64,000 nt of DNA, taken from NCBI RefSeq assembly GCF_002288925.2, contig NW_022098069.1:71706714-71770713 (forward strand), read 5' to 3'. The DNA comes from Delphinapterus leucas. Lineage: Eukaryota > Chordata > Mammalia > Artiodactyla > Monodontidae. Under the pieces are notes generated by a model. It was not told where the DNA came from, made no database searches, and saw nothing but the letters and a program-made list of their open reading frames with translations. A program made the translations under genes and the position numbers. This document shows positions 23,361 to 34,952 of this stretch, one piece after another (the stretch's first letter is position 1; each line of letters starts with the position of its first letter).

Positions 23361-23784
23361 CAACAGATAAGTAAGAAATTGAGTGAGATGCATTTATATA
23401 AGGCCAAGTGGTAAAAGAAGCGTAAAACATATAGAGAAGACAATGACTGACATGCTAACAAAGTAGGTAGATTTATGAAAGATTTGGACATTGAGGGAAA
23501 ATTAGAAAGTGTAGACACACTAAAAGAAAGTGAGCCCAAAGAGATACTAACACACACATTTGTTTATACTCATCTTAAGCACTTTCTTTCTAGGTCAACT
23601 TGTTTGAAAGTCGTCTCCTAAGAAAAAATATTCACTCTCAAGTCTTATCATACTGTTTATAGAAATGTGCTGTTTGTGAGGACTTAATTCACATAATTAA
23701 AACGGCAGAGCACACAAATAAGGCACTACGAGTGCTCTGGCATGATAAACTGCTAAGTCTGAATTCCATAGTAATGAAAGCTAG
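23361..23784. other. Unassigned sequence
   Basis: No gene or nameable repeat seen. Confidence 0.5.
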
Positions 23785-24045
23785 TTCTGGAGCCTGCGAA
23801 GCCTAGGGTGAAGGGGTCAGCAGATCCCTTGTCTGGAAAGGGTCTACTCCCGGTTCATGGATGGCCATTTCTCTCTGTGTCCTCAAATGGTGTAAAGAGT
23901 AAGACTACTCTCTGATATCTCTTTCACAAAAACACTGACCTACTTACCTCCCAAAGGCCCCACCTCCTAACACTATCACACTGGGGATTAGGATTTCAAC
24001 ACCTGAATTTCGGAGGGACAAAAACATTCGGTCTATAAAAACAGT
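23785..24045 (-). repeat. ERVL-MaLR solo LTR (MLT1/MST type), antisense
   Basis: In complement this reads as a MaLR LTR: the 5' end (TTATAGACCGAATGTTTTTGT complement at 24020-24045), TCCTAACACTATCACACTGGG, CTCCCAAAGGCCCCACCTCCT, and further in the CATGGATGGCC and TCTGGAGCCTG blocks near the LTR 3' part. Plus-strand order is reversed, so the orientation is minus. No internal provirus is attached. Confidence 0.78.
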
Positions 24046-24815
24046 TTTAGCAATGAAGATGGGATACTGACAGAGACGTGACTCTCTAGAAAGGAAGGAT
24101 AAGGTTGCTATTGACCAATTAACAGGATTTGAAGGAAGACCATGAAAATAAATCACCAGTGTGTTGACCATACTATAAGGCTAATGGGGCAATAAGTCAT
24201 CCTCTACATTTTTGCCTGTTACTGAGGAAGAATTAGGTCAGTTGTTACAGCTGAGTACTGGAAAATAGTTTCAGAGCTATTGTAGTTTCCTCAATAGTAT
24301 CTTTTTGCTTAATACCCTTCAGGCAGGGGGATTCCTTGCCAATCTGGTGGTCACCCCATTGCAACAACAAACGCTAAGATTCACCCTAGGTGGCCAGAAG
24401 GTTTCACTGCCTTTCAGACAATAAAGAGATAAGCTCGTAGGCTGAGTGAGAAGGGGGGAAAATTTCTCTAGTGCTATGGCAGAAACTGAACCAATTGTGA
24501 GTATGCTGGTTCTCTTGGAAGATGAGGAAGTGTGTTCTGTAACACTTGTTTAGGAGGATGGCAACAGCTGGACTGTCTTAAATCTTCATCTTAGCTTCTC
24601 CTGGCATCTACCGTGCCAACTTTAGATACATTCAAAGATAACCATAAAAGTTCTCAGATTTTTATTGCAGTGGTTTTTTGACTCATTTAAGGGAGCTTTG
24701 GCCCTCTCTGGGGAATTTCCCTGAGCATAAAAAATCCTCCTACCCCCATTAAGATGAAACCCAATATAAATTTAAGAGATATTATCATGACAGTGGGGTA
24801 GTTAATACCATAGAT
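24046..24815. other. Unassigned; possibly old ERV internal sequence
   Basis: No open frame of note. The decayed pol at 26300-27430 is on the plus strand, so gag-side sequence of the same element could lie here and in 25175-26299, but I see no motif that proves it. Confidence 0.25.
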
Positions 24816-24830
24816 AAAGATGGAGTCCTT

Positions 24831-25159
24831 CAGGAATAAAGACACAGATGTAGAGAATGGACTTGAGGATGGGGGCGGGAAGAGTAAGCGGGGACAAAGT
24901 GAGAGAGTGGCATGGACATACATACACTACCAAATGTAAAATGGATGGCTAGTGGGAAGCAGCTGCATAGCACAGGGAGATCAGCTCGGTGCTTTGTGAC
25001 CACTTAGAGGGGTGGGATAGGGAGGGTGGGAGGGAGACACAAGAAGGAGGGAATATGGGGATATATGTGTACATACAGCTAATTCACTTTGTTATACAGC
25101 AGAAACTAACACATCATTGTAAAGCAGTTATACTCCAATAAAGATGTTAAAAAAAAAAA
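24831..25159 (+). mobile_element. 5'-truncated L1 tail
   Basis: Sense L1 3'UTR of the artiodactyl/cetacean type: GTAGAGAATGGACTTGAGGAT, GGATGGCTAGTGGGAAGCAGC, GGAGATCAGCTCGGTGCTTTG, and an ending ACTCCAATAAAGATGTT plus A-tail. A perfect 15-bp target-site duplication AAAGATGGAGTCCTT is at 24816-24830 and 25160-25174, so it is comparatively young. AATAAA lies just before the tail. Confidence 0.96.
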
Positions 25160-25174
25160 AAAGATGGAGTCCTT

Positions 25175-26299
25175 TATAAAGTGTTGCCATGTGAGTTATT
25201 GATGGCTGAGTTACCCAGCCACTGGGTTCAAGGCCTATGGCCCCAGTGGGAAAGGAATTCGGGGATATCAAGTTATCCCCAAAGCTGAAATAGATAGTAT
25301 AGGGAATAATTGCCTTATCACCTGATATAGGGCATTGGGTAGACCAAAGACAGTGGAAGTTAGTTTGATTGAGCTGTCAGTAGCAACTTCTATACTCAAA
25401 GAACAGAAAATAAAATCATCTGGCTTATTATTCATCTGGCTTACAGTGACAGCCACTCACTTGTACCATGTCCCTTATCTCTCACTCCTCCATGATATCA
25501 GTTACCTTAAGATAAAAGAGGATTAGGTGTGGCAGCAAGGTCTCCCTCTCTACAAGGTGGACTGAAGACTTTACATACCATGGAGTATGCTGAAGACCTT
25601 TGGGGATGTGAAGAATTCCCACGTGTATGGCTCTTTCCAATAGTCTCCCATGGGGTAGAAGTGGGGAAACAGATGCATAATTTTAGCCCATGGGGTTTGG
25701 GCAGGATTACTAGTGGGAAAGCGAGGTAAGCATGATCTTAAAGGTGAGGACTTATAAGATTGTATTGGACTAATACAGTGTACTCTTACTGCTTCTATAT
25801 CTGAATATATCATAGGAACTGATGTTCAATATGCTTGTGCTTCTCCATCACGTAAGTACCATACAGGATTCCCCTGATTGAGAATGTCTAACAATAGAAA
25901 ACTACTAACAAGACAAACTCATCTGCCATTTGCCACCAGTCTGTGGATAAGAATTTAGTGTGACTGCTTCTATCCTTGATATCTAAAGCTTTTACTCTTT
26001 AGTTGATTTTTCTCAGTCACCTTCTGAATTGTCTTGGCATATCAGAGCCTCAGTGGTCCTGAGAATGACATAATCACACCATTGCCAGCAGGAATGACAG
26101 ATAAACACATAATTCAAATGGCTGTTCACCAGTAAAGTTTCTAGGGACTACATGGACACATTCACAACGATTAACTCTGCTGGCAGTCAAAAAAAATCAG
26201 TTATGCTTTTGGACAACCTCCTGAACAGCAAAAGTAAGACCTAGTACCTTACTGGAGTTTTGGAGTATTGGAGACAATGCTTTGCCTCATTAATGCATT
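25175..26299. other. Unassigned; probable upstream part of the ERV remnant
   Basis: No named motif. Position directly upstream of the decayed pol segment and a similar base composition suggest the same old provirus, but this is inference. Confidence 0.25.
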
Positions 26300-27430
26300 C
26301 TTCTTAATCTTTATATTGTCTGATCCACAAAGAAGCATCCCATCAGTGGGGCCCAAACTGATATGCTGTTTGGAACCCGTCCATCTCGTTGTGGTATATG
26401 CTCTTTGTCATTGTGGTGACCCAGCACCAAGTGAGCTTTTTGGACTACAAGTCTTTGATAGCCTTGCTCAATGAAGTCTCAAACAAATGGATGGCACTTA
26501 ACACCCAAAGGCACTCCCTAGGGTTTTGGATTTATCGCCTCCCTAACATGGCTCTCAAGTATACTCCTTTTGAAAGCAAGTATTAGATTGTTACCAGGAG
26601 CTTCTCAATACTGAATGCCTGACCAAGGGGGCTTTGTGACTCTCTTGCCTGATATTTCCATGATGGAGTAAATCACCATGTACTCAATAACTAACAAGGT
26701 AGAAAGAACTGACAAGCTTACTTGTCCATTGGAAATGGCATATTCAAAATACAACCTGCCTAGCCCCAGTGACATCTTGGCATTACATGAAAAAAGTAGC
26801 AATCATCCTCTTCTTTGACCCCTGGAGCAAATCTGCAGTTTCATGAGGGTCCTCAGTTCACCGAGGCTTAAATTCCTGGGCTAGATTTAGTGATGATTCA
26901 CCTAAGTTGAAACCTAATATTGTTACAGGACCTATAGAATCAGCTTTGTATAGCCAAAAGCAGGCAAGGTCACTCTGCTTAGTGGGCAGAACTCAAGGCC
27001 ATTCTCATAGCTCTGGCTGGTCCTTTCATGAACCTTGTTATATTTTACTGACTCTTAGATTGTTGCCCATGGCCTGGGTGCTTCATTTGCCACATTGAAG
27101 ACAGCAGACTGGCAGATTAAAGACACCCCTTTTTGGGACCACTAACTCTGGAAACAAATGTTGGCTGCTTATTAATCCATCTAGGTCACTTATGCAGATG
27201 TTCAGAGTAGCGGATCATTCTGTGATAAGTCAAACTGGAAGTAAGCTGCTGTTCAAGGCTACACCACTCAAATTGTCCTCATTACTGCCTGAGCCCATCA
27301 TTTTGGGAGACATGTAACATATTCAGTATTATATCTGGCTATAATGTGAAGGACTCCCATGTTTTTCTTTGGTCTCTGACTCAGGAGTCTTGTGTCTTCT
27401 ACCAGCATCCATGGAACTCTAGCAACCTAA
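26300..27430 (+). pseudogene. Decayed ERVL-like pol: RT connection and RNase H region
   Basis: Remnant of an endogenous retroviral polymerase, closest in feel to class III (ERVL) elements. The motif LGFW is readable at 26518-26529 and PFE at 26566-26574, the order seen at the RT thumb/connection boundary; a stop follows at 26584-26586. The RNase H part carries an AELKAI-like block at 26986-27003 and a TDS-like block at 27047-27055. These are in different frames, with a stop at 27056-27058, so several frameshifts and stops separate the motifs. No integrase, env or flanking LTR is recognised. It is non-functional. Confidence 0.62.
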
Positions 27431-27697
27431 CTTGTTCACTTGCAAATAGCATAAAATCTTAGACCTTTCACAGTTCTTGACACCTGTAGATAAGCATTTT
27501 AAAATCTGTGATTCAGCAGATTTAATAGTTTTCATATGTCATATTTGAATTGTGGAATGTATGTGTATGCGTACACATGTGCATATGCCTTCTTGTTTCC
27601 GTTAATAAAATCTATTTATAAAATTTCATTCTGAGTGTGCATAAAAATGGGAATTCTTGGACTATTAAGAAGAGTAGCTTTCAAGATATGCTTTGTA

Positions 27698-28264
27698 TTT
27701 CTCTTTCTGGCTTACTTCAGTCTGTATGACAGACTCTAGGTCCATCCACATCTCTACAAATGACCCAATTTCATTCCTTTTTATGGCTGAGTAATATTCC
27801 ATTGTATATATCTACCACATCTTCTTTATCCATTCATCTGTCGTTGGACATTTAGGTTGTTTCCATGTCCTGACTATTTTAAATAGTGCTGCAATGAACA
27901 TTAACGCGTATATGTGGAATCTACAAAAATGGTACAGATGAACCTAGTTCTAGGGCAGAAATAGAGACGTGGACGTAGAGAACGGACATGTGGGCACAGG
28001 AGGGGAAGGGGAGGATGGGACAAATTGGGAGATTAGGTTTGACATAAATACAATACCATGAGTAAAATAGATAGCTAGTGGGAAACAGCTGTGTAGCACA
28101 GGGAGCTCAGCTCGGTGCTCTGTGATAAACCTAGATGGGTGGGATGGGGGAGTGGGAGGGAGGTCAAAGAGGAAGGTGATATAGGTATACATATGGCTGA
28201 TTCACTTCATTGTACAGCAGAAACTAACTCAACATTGTAAAACAATTATACTCCAAAAAAAAAA
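27698..28264. mobile_element. Twin-primed (5'-inverted) L1
   Basis: Two L1 pieces in opposite orientation form one insertion. 27698 to about 27902 is the ORF2 C-terminus in antisense (TGGCTGAGTAATATTCCATTG at about 27783). About 27903-28264 is the 3'UTR in sense (GTATATGTGGAATCTACAAAA, then GATAGCTAGTGGGAAACAGCT, ending ACTCCAAAAAAAAAAA). A shared 10-bp duplication ATGCTTTGTA flanks the whole at 27688-27697 and 28265-28274. The two arms correspond to nearly adjacent parts of the L1 RNA, as expected for twin priming. Confidence 0.92.
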
Positions 28265-28274
28265 ATGCTTTGTA

Positions 28275-31200
28275 GAGACAATGCTAACTGAAATGTTAAA
28301 TATTCCCTCAAGTAAACTCTTGCATGAATAGAAGCTAAATCTTTAAGATTACTATTATTTAAGAACAATATTTCAAACACTTAGTATTCATATCAGCAAT
28401 AATTATAATAGGTCAGAAGTTCTATTATCATCATATAGCACCTTATTATTACTGTTTCTTACCCGTTAATGTTACTTATTTCTAGGAATTATCAATTTAG
28501 CAGTTTTAGTATGCACTAAATTTTTTTTCAAAAAAGTTTTTCTTTTTGAAATATGGTAAGTGAATCAGTGAAAGTAAAATATTGAATTCAAAGAATGAGA
28601 GGATAGGATTTGAAAATCTATGATTTAATTATTATTAACAACAAAGAGTTTTTTCCAAAATTGTATTTATTTTTTCCATGAGAAATAGAGTTATTAGATC
28701 TACTGCCATGCAAGCTAATGCATTACATTTCACCAGAACAAATGACAACTGTGAGCTGGTTTTCATTGCCATAGAAAACAGATGAAAATTTCAAAGTTAG
28801 CTCTTTTGGATTGTTTCCTACATATACAGTACCACTGAAAACTCACTCCTATCCTTGATGGTGGGAAGGTAAACACTCCCTCAACATTTGGTGAACCTTC
28901 TTGATCAGGAGTCTTGAATAAGGGAATAAATGTTTTATTGACATGAATACTGTTTTCTCCCTGGAAGAGGCAATGAATGAATCACCCTGCACTATCATTT
29001 GTTCTGAGATTCAACGTCAGACAGAGCATTTGATGGAAAAGTTTCACTAAACAGGGTTTTATGGGAAGATAATATCTTTTGACTTTTTTTAATGTTTGGG
29101 AACCATTTAATATTTTGGCCTATTTTGTCTCCCAGAAGTTGGTTACATGGTAAATTATTTTCACACGTATAGTCATTCTAGCATTGCTAAGTGAAAAGTG
29201 TTTTGCCATTATTTGGTGCCTTGTTATTTAGTTTTAGCAACTACCCTGTGAGGTTGTGCATCATAATGAAATTCCTTTGTTTTTTTTTTTAAAAAAAGAG
29301 GCAATAACGATGTATGAAAAGTCAATTTCATTTTTGTACGAGAGAGTAGCAAAGCAGAGTTCCATACAAAGTCCTCTGAAGGATTTATTCCACTATTTTG
29401 TTGTCTGTCTATACACAATATGCCAAGTAAAATATCAAAACTATCTTTATTTTCATCTAGTATTTTCTCATTTATTTGTTAGACCCTGTTTTTACAAATT
29501 GGAGAGTCTAGAAGTCTTACTTTGCTGATACAGGTGTCACATTTTCAGGAAACCTTGCAAAATTACTAGTTATTGTACCAAGTTCATACAGTTATACCAA
29601 ATTCATTACTTACTTCACCTTCACTCAACTGAAATGGGCATGAAACCTTAAGTTATCACTTGTAGATGTGTCGTTTTAATATGACTGACATGCTGTGTTT
29701 CTGAAAGAAGTAATTAAAAAAACTGAAAACACATGACTGTCAAAATGTTCCACCATTTGGATCCTGTCTGTATAATCCCTTCAAACTTGAACACAAGATG
29801 CATGAGCGTTGGGCTTTCTCTGTTTATTTAACTGACTATCCAAACGGCCTAGAATAGTGTATGGAGTGTAGTAAGTATACAAGTATACAAGCATCTATAT
29901 TTCGAAGTTTACAAAGCATTAGTTAAAATTCTATTTGCCTTTTCCCATTATAATTAATTCCTAGCCAAGGTAAAGTAAATGTTGATAAAGTTATCATTTC
30001 AAGAAGTAAGAATTCTGCTGGAAAAATTGCTACTCAAAATTTTTTGATTCTTTTTCTTATTTGGGAACTGCTAGAAATTCTATGAAGAACATTACTCTGA
30101 TGTTTACACAATAAGACCTTTAACCTTTGTTTTTTAAAGAATATAACCTTAATTAAATAAGCTTTATAAAGTTCTACAAATGGAGCTTCTCTTTCAGAAA
30201 GATTATAATCACTTATGATCTTCACAAAGAATCAGTAGAATAGTGATTATACTTTAAGTAAACAACTAAAATCCACAGAATCAGTTAAGACTTTCTTGAT
30301 TCTAAAATAATTGATTCTTCTCCTGAGTGCTCAAATAGCAGGAACTGCAACTTTCTTCTGGTGGTTATTCTTTTTTAAATCATTTTGGGATCAAAGAGCC
30401 ACCCCCAAAAAACCCCTCCCTTTTCTTAAGTTCTGTATCAATTGAGAATTGATACAAAAGAGTGAAATGGGAGATTATCTTTACTCCTAAATAAAAGATA
30501 AATGTAACGTTAGAAGTTGCATCTTTATCTTTGAGAGAGTGGGCTTCCTTATAATTAGGCTAGCTACATTATTTAGTATTTCAAACAGGGAAGAAAAAAG
30601 GAGCAATGTTATTAATTACATTGAGCATAAATTAAGACCATCCTGACAAACCAAGACATATGTTTACACGGTTTGTAATGAACCACAGACTTCAACAAAT
30701 GTACCCATCCTATAGCAGACTCTGCTGAATGATCCCAGACCTCTCTCCTGAAAGCAAACCCTTTTTGCTTCATGCTGGAAAGCAGAAAAGAGCATATATT
30801 CTCAGCAGGCAGATTTTCTCCCAAGAAGGAAAGAATCGAGGCAAACCTTGTCAGTTTCTTCTCCCAAATTTATTGTGCCAAGCCTCTAATGTAGGAGGGG
30901 ACCGACGGGGAGGGACATGAGGGGTCAGTGGTTTCACACCAGTGGTTATCTCTCCGTATGGAAGAGAATCTCAGGAGGGAGTCACAAGTGTCCCTCCCTC
31001 ACCCCTCAAACTCTTATACTATTTTCTAAGCACCAATCCTTCTACATTTGGGACAAATTCAGTACTTGTGTGTTTTAGCAGAAAAGCAAAGAATTAGACC
31101 AAGTTCTTAGCTCTTGTGTTTACAAAGACTAATCGTGAAAGAAACAATATAAAGTTTATTCTAAAAAAATTCTTTTTCAAGAATAGATAGCCAATTAGAG

Positions 31201-32134
31201 ACTGTCTTCATTGCCATGGCCATGGAGAGGAAAGAAAAAAGAGACTGATGAAAACAAGATGGTTAGATGTTGATATGTGACCATAAGAAAAGTTTTTGCT
31301 TCCTGCCCTACAGAGCATGAGCCTGCCATGAGGGTAGAAGGGTAAAGCAAAAGAAGAAGCCCAAGAGAGGTTTATACGCATTAGGACAGGTAAGACAGTG
31401 CCTTTCTTCTTGAATGAGGGCTTAGTGAATCCAATGCCCAATAGTTAAATAGAGTAAAAGTATTGCATGTGGCATCAATGAAACAAGCCTAAGATATAGG
31501 ATATGAAATAGTACAATTTTTTTTTTTTAAGCTGCAAAGGTAAGTCACAGAGACCCAAAGGACTTTTTGACCTTTTGTTTGGGAAAATGAAATGGGAACA
31601 ACAATGGAGAGAACAGATGAGGACACAGATTAATGTTCAGTAGCCTTCCATTCCTCCCAAGCATGCCAATATAATACATAAATCCCTAGAAATTATAGCA
31701 GCCCTAAAGAGAAGGAAATAAATCTTCAACTATTAAGATAATGATTCTGTCTCTTTGAAAAAGAAATAGAGCAGGGGGGAAATTGAGCCATTGAAAAACA
31801 AAGTTATATTCATATGTATGTGTATATTTATTATGTTGATTGTTTACATTTATGGATCCTTGGCACATTTTGAATGAACTTCCCATATTTGGATAATTTG
31901 GATAATTCACCCAAAGAAGAAGTAAAATGTATCTCTTGAAGTCTCCTACATGCACAGGCATGTGACCCAGGATTTATCAATCAGATGCCCCCTTAAGGGG
32001 CTTTAATTTGGAAATGAGCGCTGTTAAAAAGTGGCAGCTGTGTGTAATAGATACTTTTTATAGGGTAAAGGTGGAAGCATACAGCTTTTGAATGGTAATA
32101 CTGTTAAGTAATTCTTATGTTCAATCCTAGTTTT
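28275..32134. other. Long unassigned stretch, no gene
   Basis: Almost 3.9 kb without a repeat I can name. Short A/T runs lie at 29280-29297 and 31517-31529. The 28680-29080 part is complex, non-repetitive sequence. No open frame above 90 codons and none with a motif. A 10-bp-arm palindrome lies at 30434-30456 (separate entry). Confidence 0.5.
30434..30456. repeat. Perfect short inverted repeat
   Basis: TGTATCAATT (30434-30443), loop GAG, AATTGATACA (30447-30456): ten perfect base pairs with a 3-nt loop. Confidence 0.9.
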
Positions 32135-32366
32135 ATTAGTTTGCTAAAGCTTCCATAACAAAGACCACAAATTAAGTGGTTTAAAGAACAAAAATTATGG
32201 TCTCACAATTTTAGAGGCTAGCAGTCTGAGATCAAGGGGTTGAAAGTATTGGGTTTTCCTGAGAGCTGTGAGGAAGGCCATTCTATGTCCCTCTCCCAGG
32301 TTCTGGAGTTTGCTGGCAATCTTTGGCTTATAGACGCACTATCCAGTCTCTGCCTCTGCCGCAGAT
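32135..32366 (-). repeat. ERVL-MaLR LTR, antisense, truncated
   Basis: TTATTAGTTTGCTAAAGCTTCC, CATAACAAAGACCACAAATTA, AATTTTAGAGGCTAGCAGTCT and GAGAGCTGTGAGGAAGGCC are the antisense reading of the 3' half of a MaLR LTR. The match stops at about 32366, where an L1 5'UTR begins; the rest of the LTR is not found beyond it. Confidence 0.75.
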
Positions 32367-32880
32367 GTCTCGGTGTTAATAGGTGAGTTCCCTTGACCTA
32401 TGGTCTGTGTGCTTTCCAAGCTCGTGTTTTTGTGCTGGTTTTTGGTTTGAGTGAGTCTGCCTGTGAGCCCTTTAAGAGCTGGTTTTCCATTCCCTACAGT
32501 TCTATGGTTTTCCCGGACATATTCCCTGTCGGTTTTCAAAGCCAGGTGTTTTGGAGACTTGTTTCTCCTGTTCAGGGGTTGGGGTGCCTGATGTGGAGCT
32601 CGAATCCCTTGCTTTTCAGGGAGAAGTTTCGTACTTTTGTGATCCTTCCCAATTGTAGGTCACCACAGCTTGGGTGTGATTTTTTCCTTGTTGAGACCGT
32701 ATCTCTGCCTCTCATCCATCTCAGTGCCGTTCTTTTACCCTTTGTTGGGGAGGTTCTGGTCATTCAGTTTTCAGTACTCTTTCAGAGGGAATTATTCCAT
32801 ATGTAGATGCAGATTTGTTATGTCCATGGGAGGAGGTGAGTTCAGGATCTCCCTATGCTGCCATCTCAAACCCCTTCTGT
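32367..32880 (-). mobile_element. Isolated L1 5'UTR, antisense
   Basis: Read on the minus strand from 32880, it begins GAGATGGCAGCATAGGGAGA (the decayed YY1-site start, normally AAGATGGCGG) and continues CTGAACTCACCTCCTCCCA, as in the 5' ends of eutherian L1 elements. About 510 bp is present, then the sequence changes at 32366 without ORF1, ORF2, 3'UTR or A-tail. The 137-codon plus-strand frame at 32393-32806 is an antisense by-product. Identification rests on the 5' terminal block; the rest is by continuity. Confidence 0.62.
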
Positions 32881-33509
32881 ATATTTAAATGTGAAACTAT
32901 ACACTAACAAAATAAAGCAGAGAAACATGGTGGCCACAAAAAATTCTCACATTTTTTGAACATGTGTGTTTAATAATAAATAAGCAACTAAGGAAGGCAA
33001 TTACAGCTAAAGGCAGTAAATAAAACAGAAGGATAAATCCTTTCTGAGCTGGACACCATACAAAAAGTCCAAAAGTGTCTCCTTACTAAAATTGCACATG
33101 TGACAGATATTGGTAATCTGAAATAAAACATGCTTTTACTTTTTGATGGTTATATGAATTATCTGGGCTCTGTGAATGAACTGAGAATTTGAACCATCTT
33201 TAAGATTTGAAACACCCATCTCCTGAATGTTCTGTGAGGGGGCACAAGCTTGGAAACAAGAAAAAAACATTGTCTTGGTTGAGTATGGATAAAGCTAACA
33301 CATTAGGAGGATGGAAGAAATACATCCTCCATCACCAGATGCCACATGACTAGTACTAAAGCAGGACCTATATTTTGTTCTAAAATATGAAATCAACTAA
33401 CTACTCTGTTGCAGAACATGTTTTAGACTTAGGTTAAAAACAAACAACAACAAAAAACAAAACAATTACCACTGTGTTAAAAAATGGCAGTTGAATACCT
33501 TAAGGTAGA
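32881..33509. other. Unassigned sequence
   Basis: No gene or named repeat; a CAA-rich run lies near 33443-33462. Confidence 0.5.
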
Positions 33510-33645
33510 GCAGAACTTCTTAAATTCCAGCATATATCAGAAACACTGGAGCCCTTATTAAAAAAAAAATAGATTGTTGGGCCAATACTCTGAGTTTCTA
33601 ACTAATCCTGTGGCAGGGCCAAGGATTTTCCAAATCCTCTTTTTT
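33510..33645 (-). repeat. hAT-Charlie MITE (MER20/MER5-like)
   Basis: Diverged non-autonomous hAT sequence: CAGAACTTCTTAAATTCCAG at the left end (compare CAGTGGTTCTCAAACTTGAG), ATCAGAAACACTGGAG, GATTGTTGGGCCAATACTCTGAGTTTCTA, then CCAAGGATTTTCCAAATCC. The A-run at 33562-33571 is internal expansion. Orientation tentative because such elements have inverted ends. Confidence 0.6.
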
Positions 33646-34489
33646 TTCTTTGTTCTACAAGCTCTCTGCCCCCTCTCATACCAGTCCTGGAGGCAGTAGA
33701 TGGAATATGAGGGGGAGCTATTTGCCCCTCTTTTGTCCTCTGCTCGCCAAATATAAATCTAATGGCAAAATTGACTCTATGAAAAATGTCAGTACCTGCT
33801 TTGTTAATTGTTATTTTTATTACATCCTTTAATATTATCGCATGGTTGCAACTGCCTTTTTAAAATTAATTTTGAGGTTGTAGAAAGATTTTATTTTTTT
33901 TAATGGCAGATGCTCTCTTTCTCAAACTGGGGGGAAAATGCCTTGGCTTGTAGCTGAAGCATTTGGGCAAAGTTCTTTACAGCATTAAAAAAAAAAAGAT
34001 TACATTTACTTGGGAAAATAGCATCATGTGACAGGACCGTAGCAATCATAACACCTTGGGTGCCAGAAAACACTCACTCTGGGTGGCTTGGATGACTCCA
34101 AATTCTTAAGAGCATTTTCTTTTTTTTTCTTGGTGGTAGAAAGTCCCTGCAGTGCATTAATGTCTACGGAAAGCTAATAGCAACGCTGTCTCTAAAGCAA
34201 CTGGTTTGTAGTTTATGAGTCTGCAAGGCAGAAGAATAACAGACACATATCACTGACAGTTAACAAAGCTATCTTTCATGATTTTCTTTTTGTTTGCCCT
34301 TTTACCAAAAGTCTCATTTTGTAGAAAAACACTCTACAAATGATGACTTAAATTATTTCCAAAGAAGCATTTCTTCCTCAAATTATCTAAAGTCTTAAAA
34401 ATGCCACAATGTTATTTTAGCAATTCCTCAGGGCTTCCCACCCCTTTTATATGTATATACAACATGAAAAATGATGTTTAAAATGTTTT
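33646..34489. other. Unassigned sequence
   Basis: No gene or named repeat. Poly(A) and poly(T) runs near 33988 and 34123. Confidence 0.5.
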
Positions 34490-34612
34490 TCTCTTTTTGC
34501 ATCTGATATGTGTGGCCTTATATCACAAGTAATTCTGTAATCTTGCTAGTATTCTTTATGGAGAATAGGCACATTTGATTATACGCAATCTTTTGCAAGA
34601 ATCCATATAGTA
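34490..34612 (+). repeat. Inverted duplication A, left arm
   Basis: Reverse-complement partner of 37803-37925. The core 34514-34571 aligns to 37850-37907 with 55 of 58 positions identical and no gap; similarity tails off on both sides. Not a low-complexity match and not a repeat family I recognise. Confidence 0.88.
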
Positions 34613-34862
34613 ACATTAGTATCTAGCATATATTGTGAATCTGCCTCTGAAAAATAAGATGTTTAGTCATTTTTCTAGTTTATTTTCACTCAGAATTGTC
34701 ATGTATGAAGAGAGGGGCTATCAGAGGTGGTCATAATTGTTGAGGCTCCAGAGTTTTACCAGAGTGAAATACCACAGCTTTACTAAGTTTTTTTTTCTTC
34801 TTGATGGGTGTATTTTATGCCTGGTACCACAGTTAGTCCCTAAAGGCTGTCTCTTTCCTCAG
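34613..34862. other. Unassigned sequence before the candidate exon
   Basis: Nothing supported. Confidence 0.5.
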
Positions 34863-34952
34863 ATGTCTTGGTTTAATGTGGACAAACATTCCAAAGTAAT
34901 TTTTTTAAGAAGGGGAAAATTAAGACAAATAAAATATGGAATCTAGACACAG
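34863..34952 (+). other. Candidate 90-bp exon (splice signals only)
   Basis: A good acceptor (CTGTCTCTTTCCTCAG ending at 34862) and a consensus donor (CAG|GTAAGT at 34950-34958) bracket 90 bp. The interval starts ATGTCTTGG but has TAG at 34944-34946, so it is not an internal coding exon in that frame. It could be an exon of a non-coding RNA or coincidental signals. Position-only evidence. Confidence 0.25.

Noticed and set aside
27561..27578. ATGTGTA-TGCG-TACACAT hairpin
   Set aside because: Seven-bp arms in a GT/AT-rich stretch are expected by chance.
31531..31540. Possible 8-bp microexon between poly(T)-AAG and GGTAAGT
   Set aside because: The acceptor is only the edge of a homopolymer; too little evidence.
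32393..32806. 137-codon plus-strand frame
   Set aside because: It lies antisense to an L1 5'UTR.
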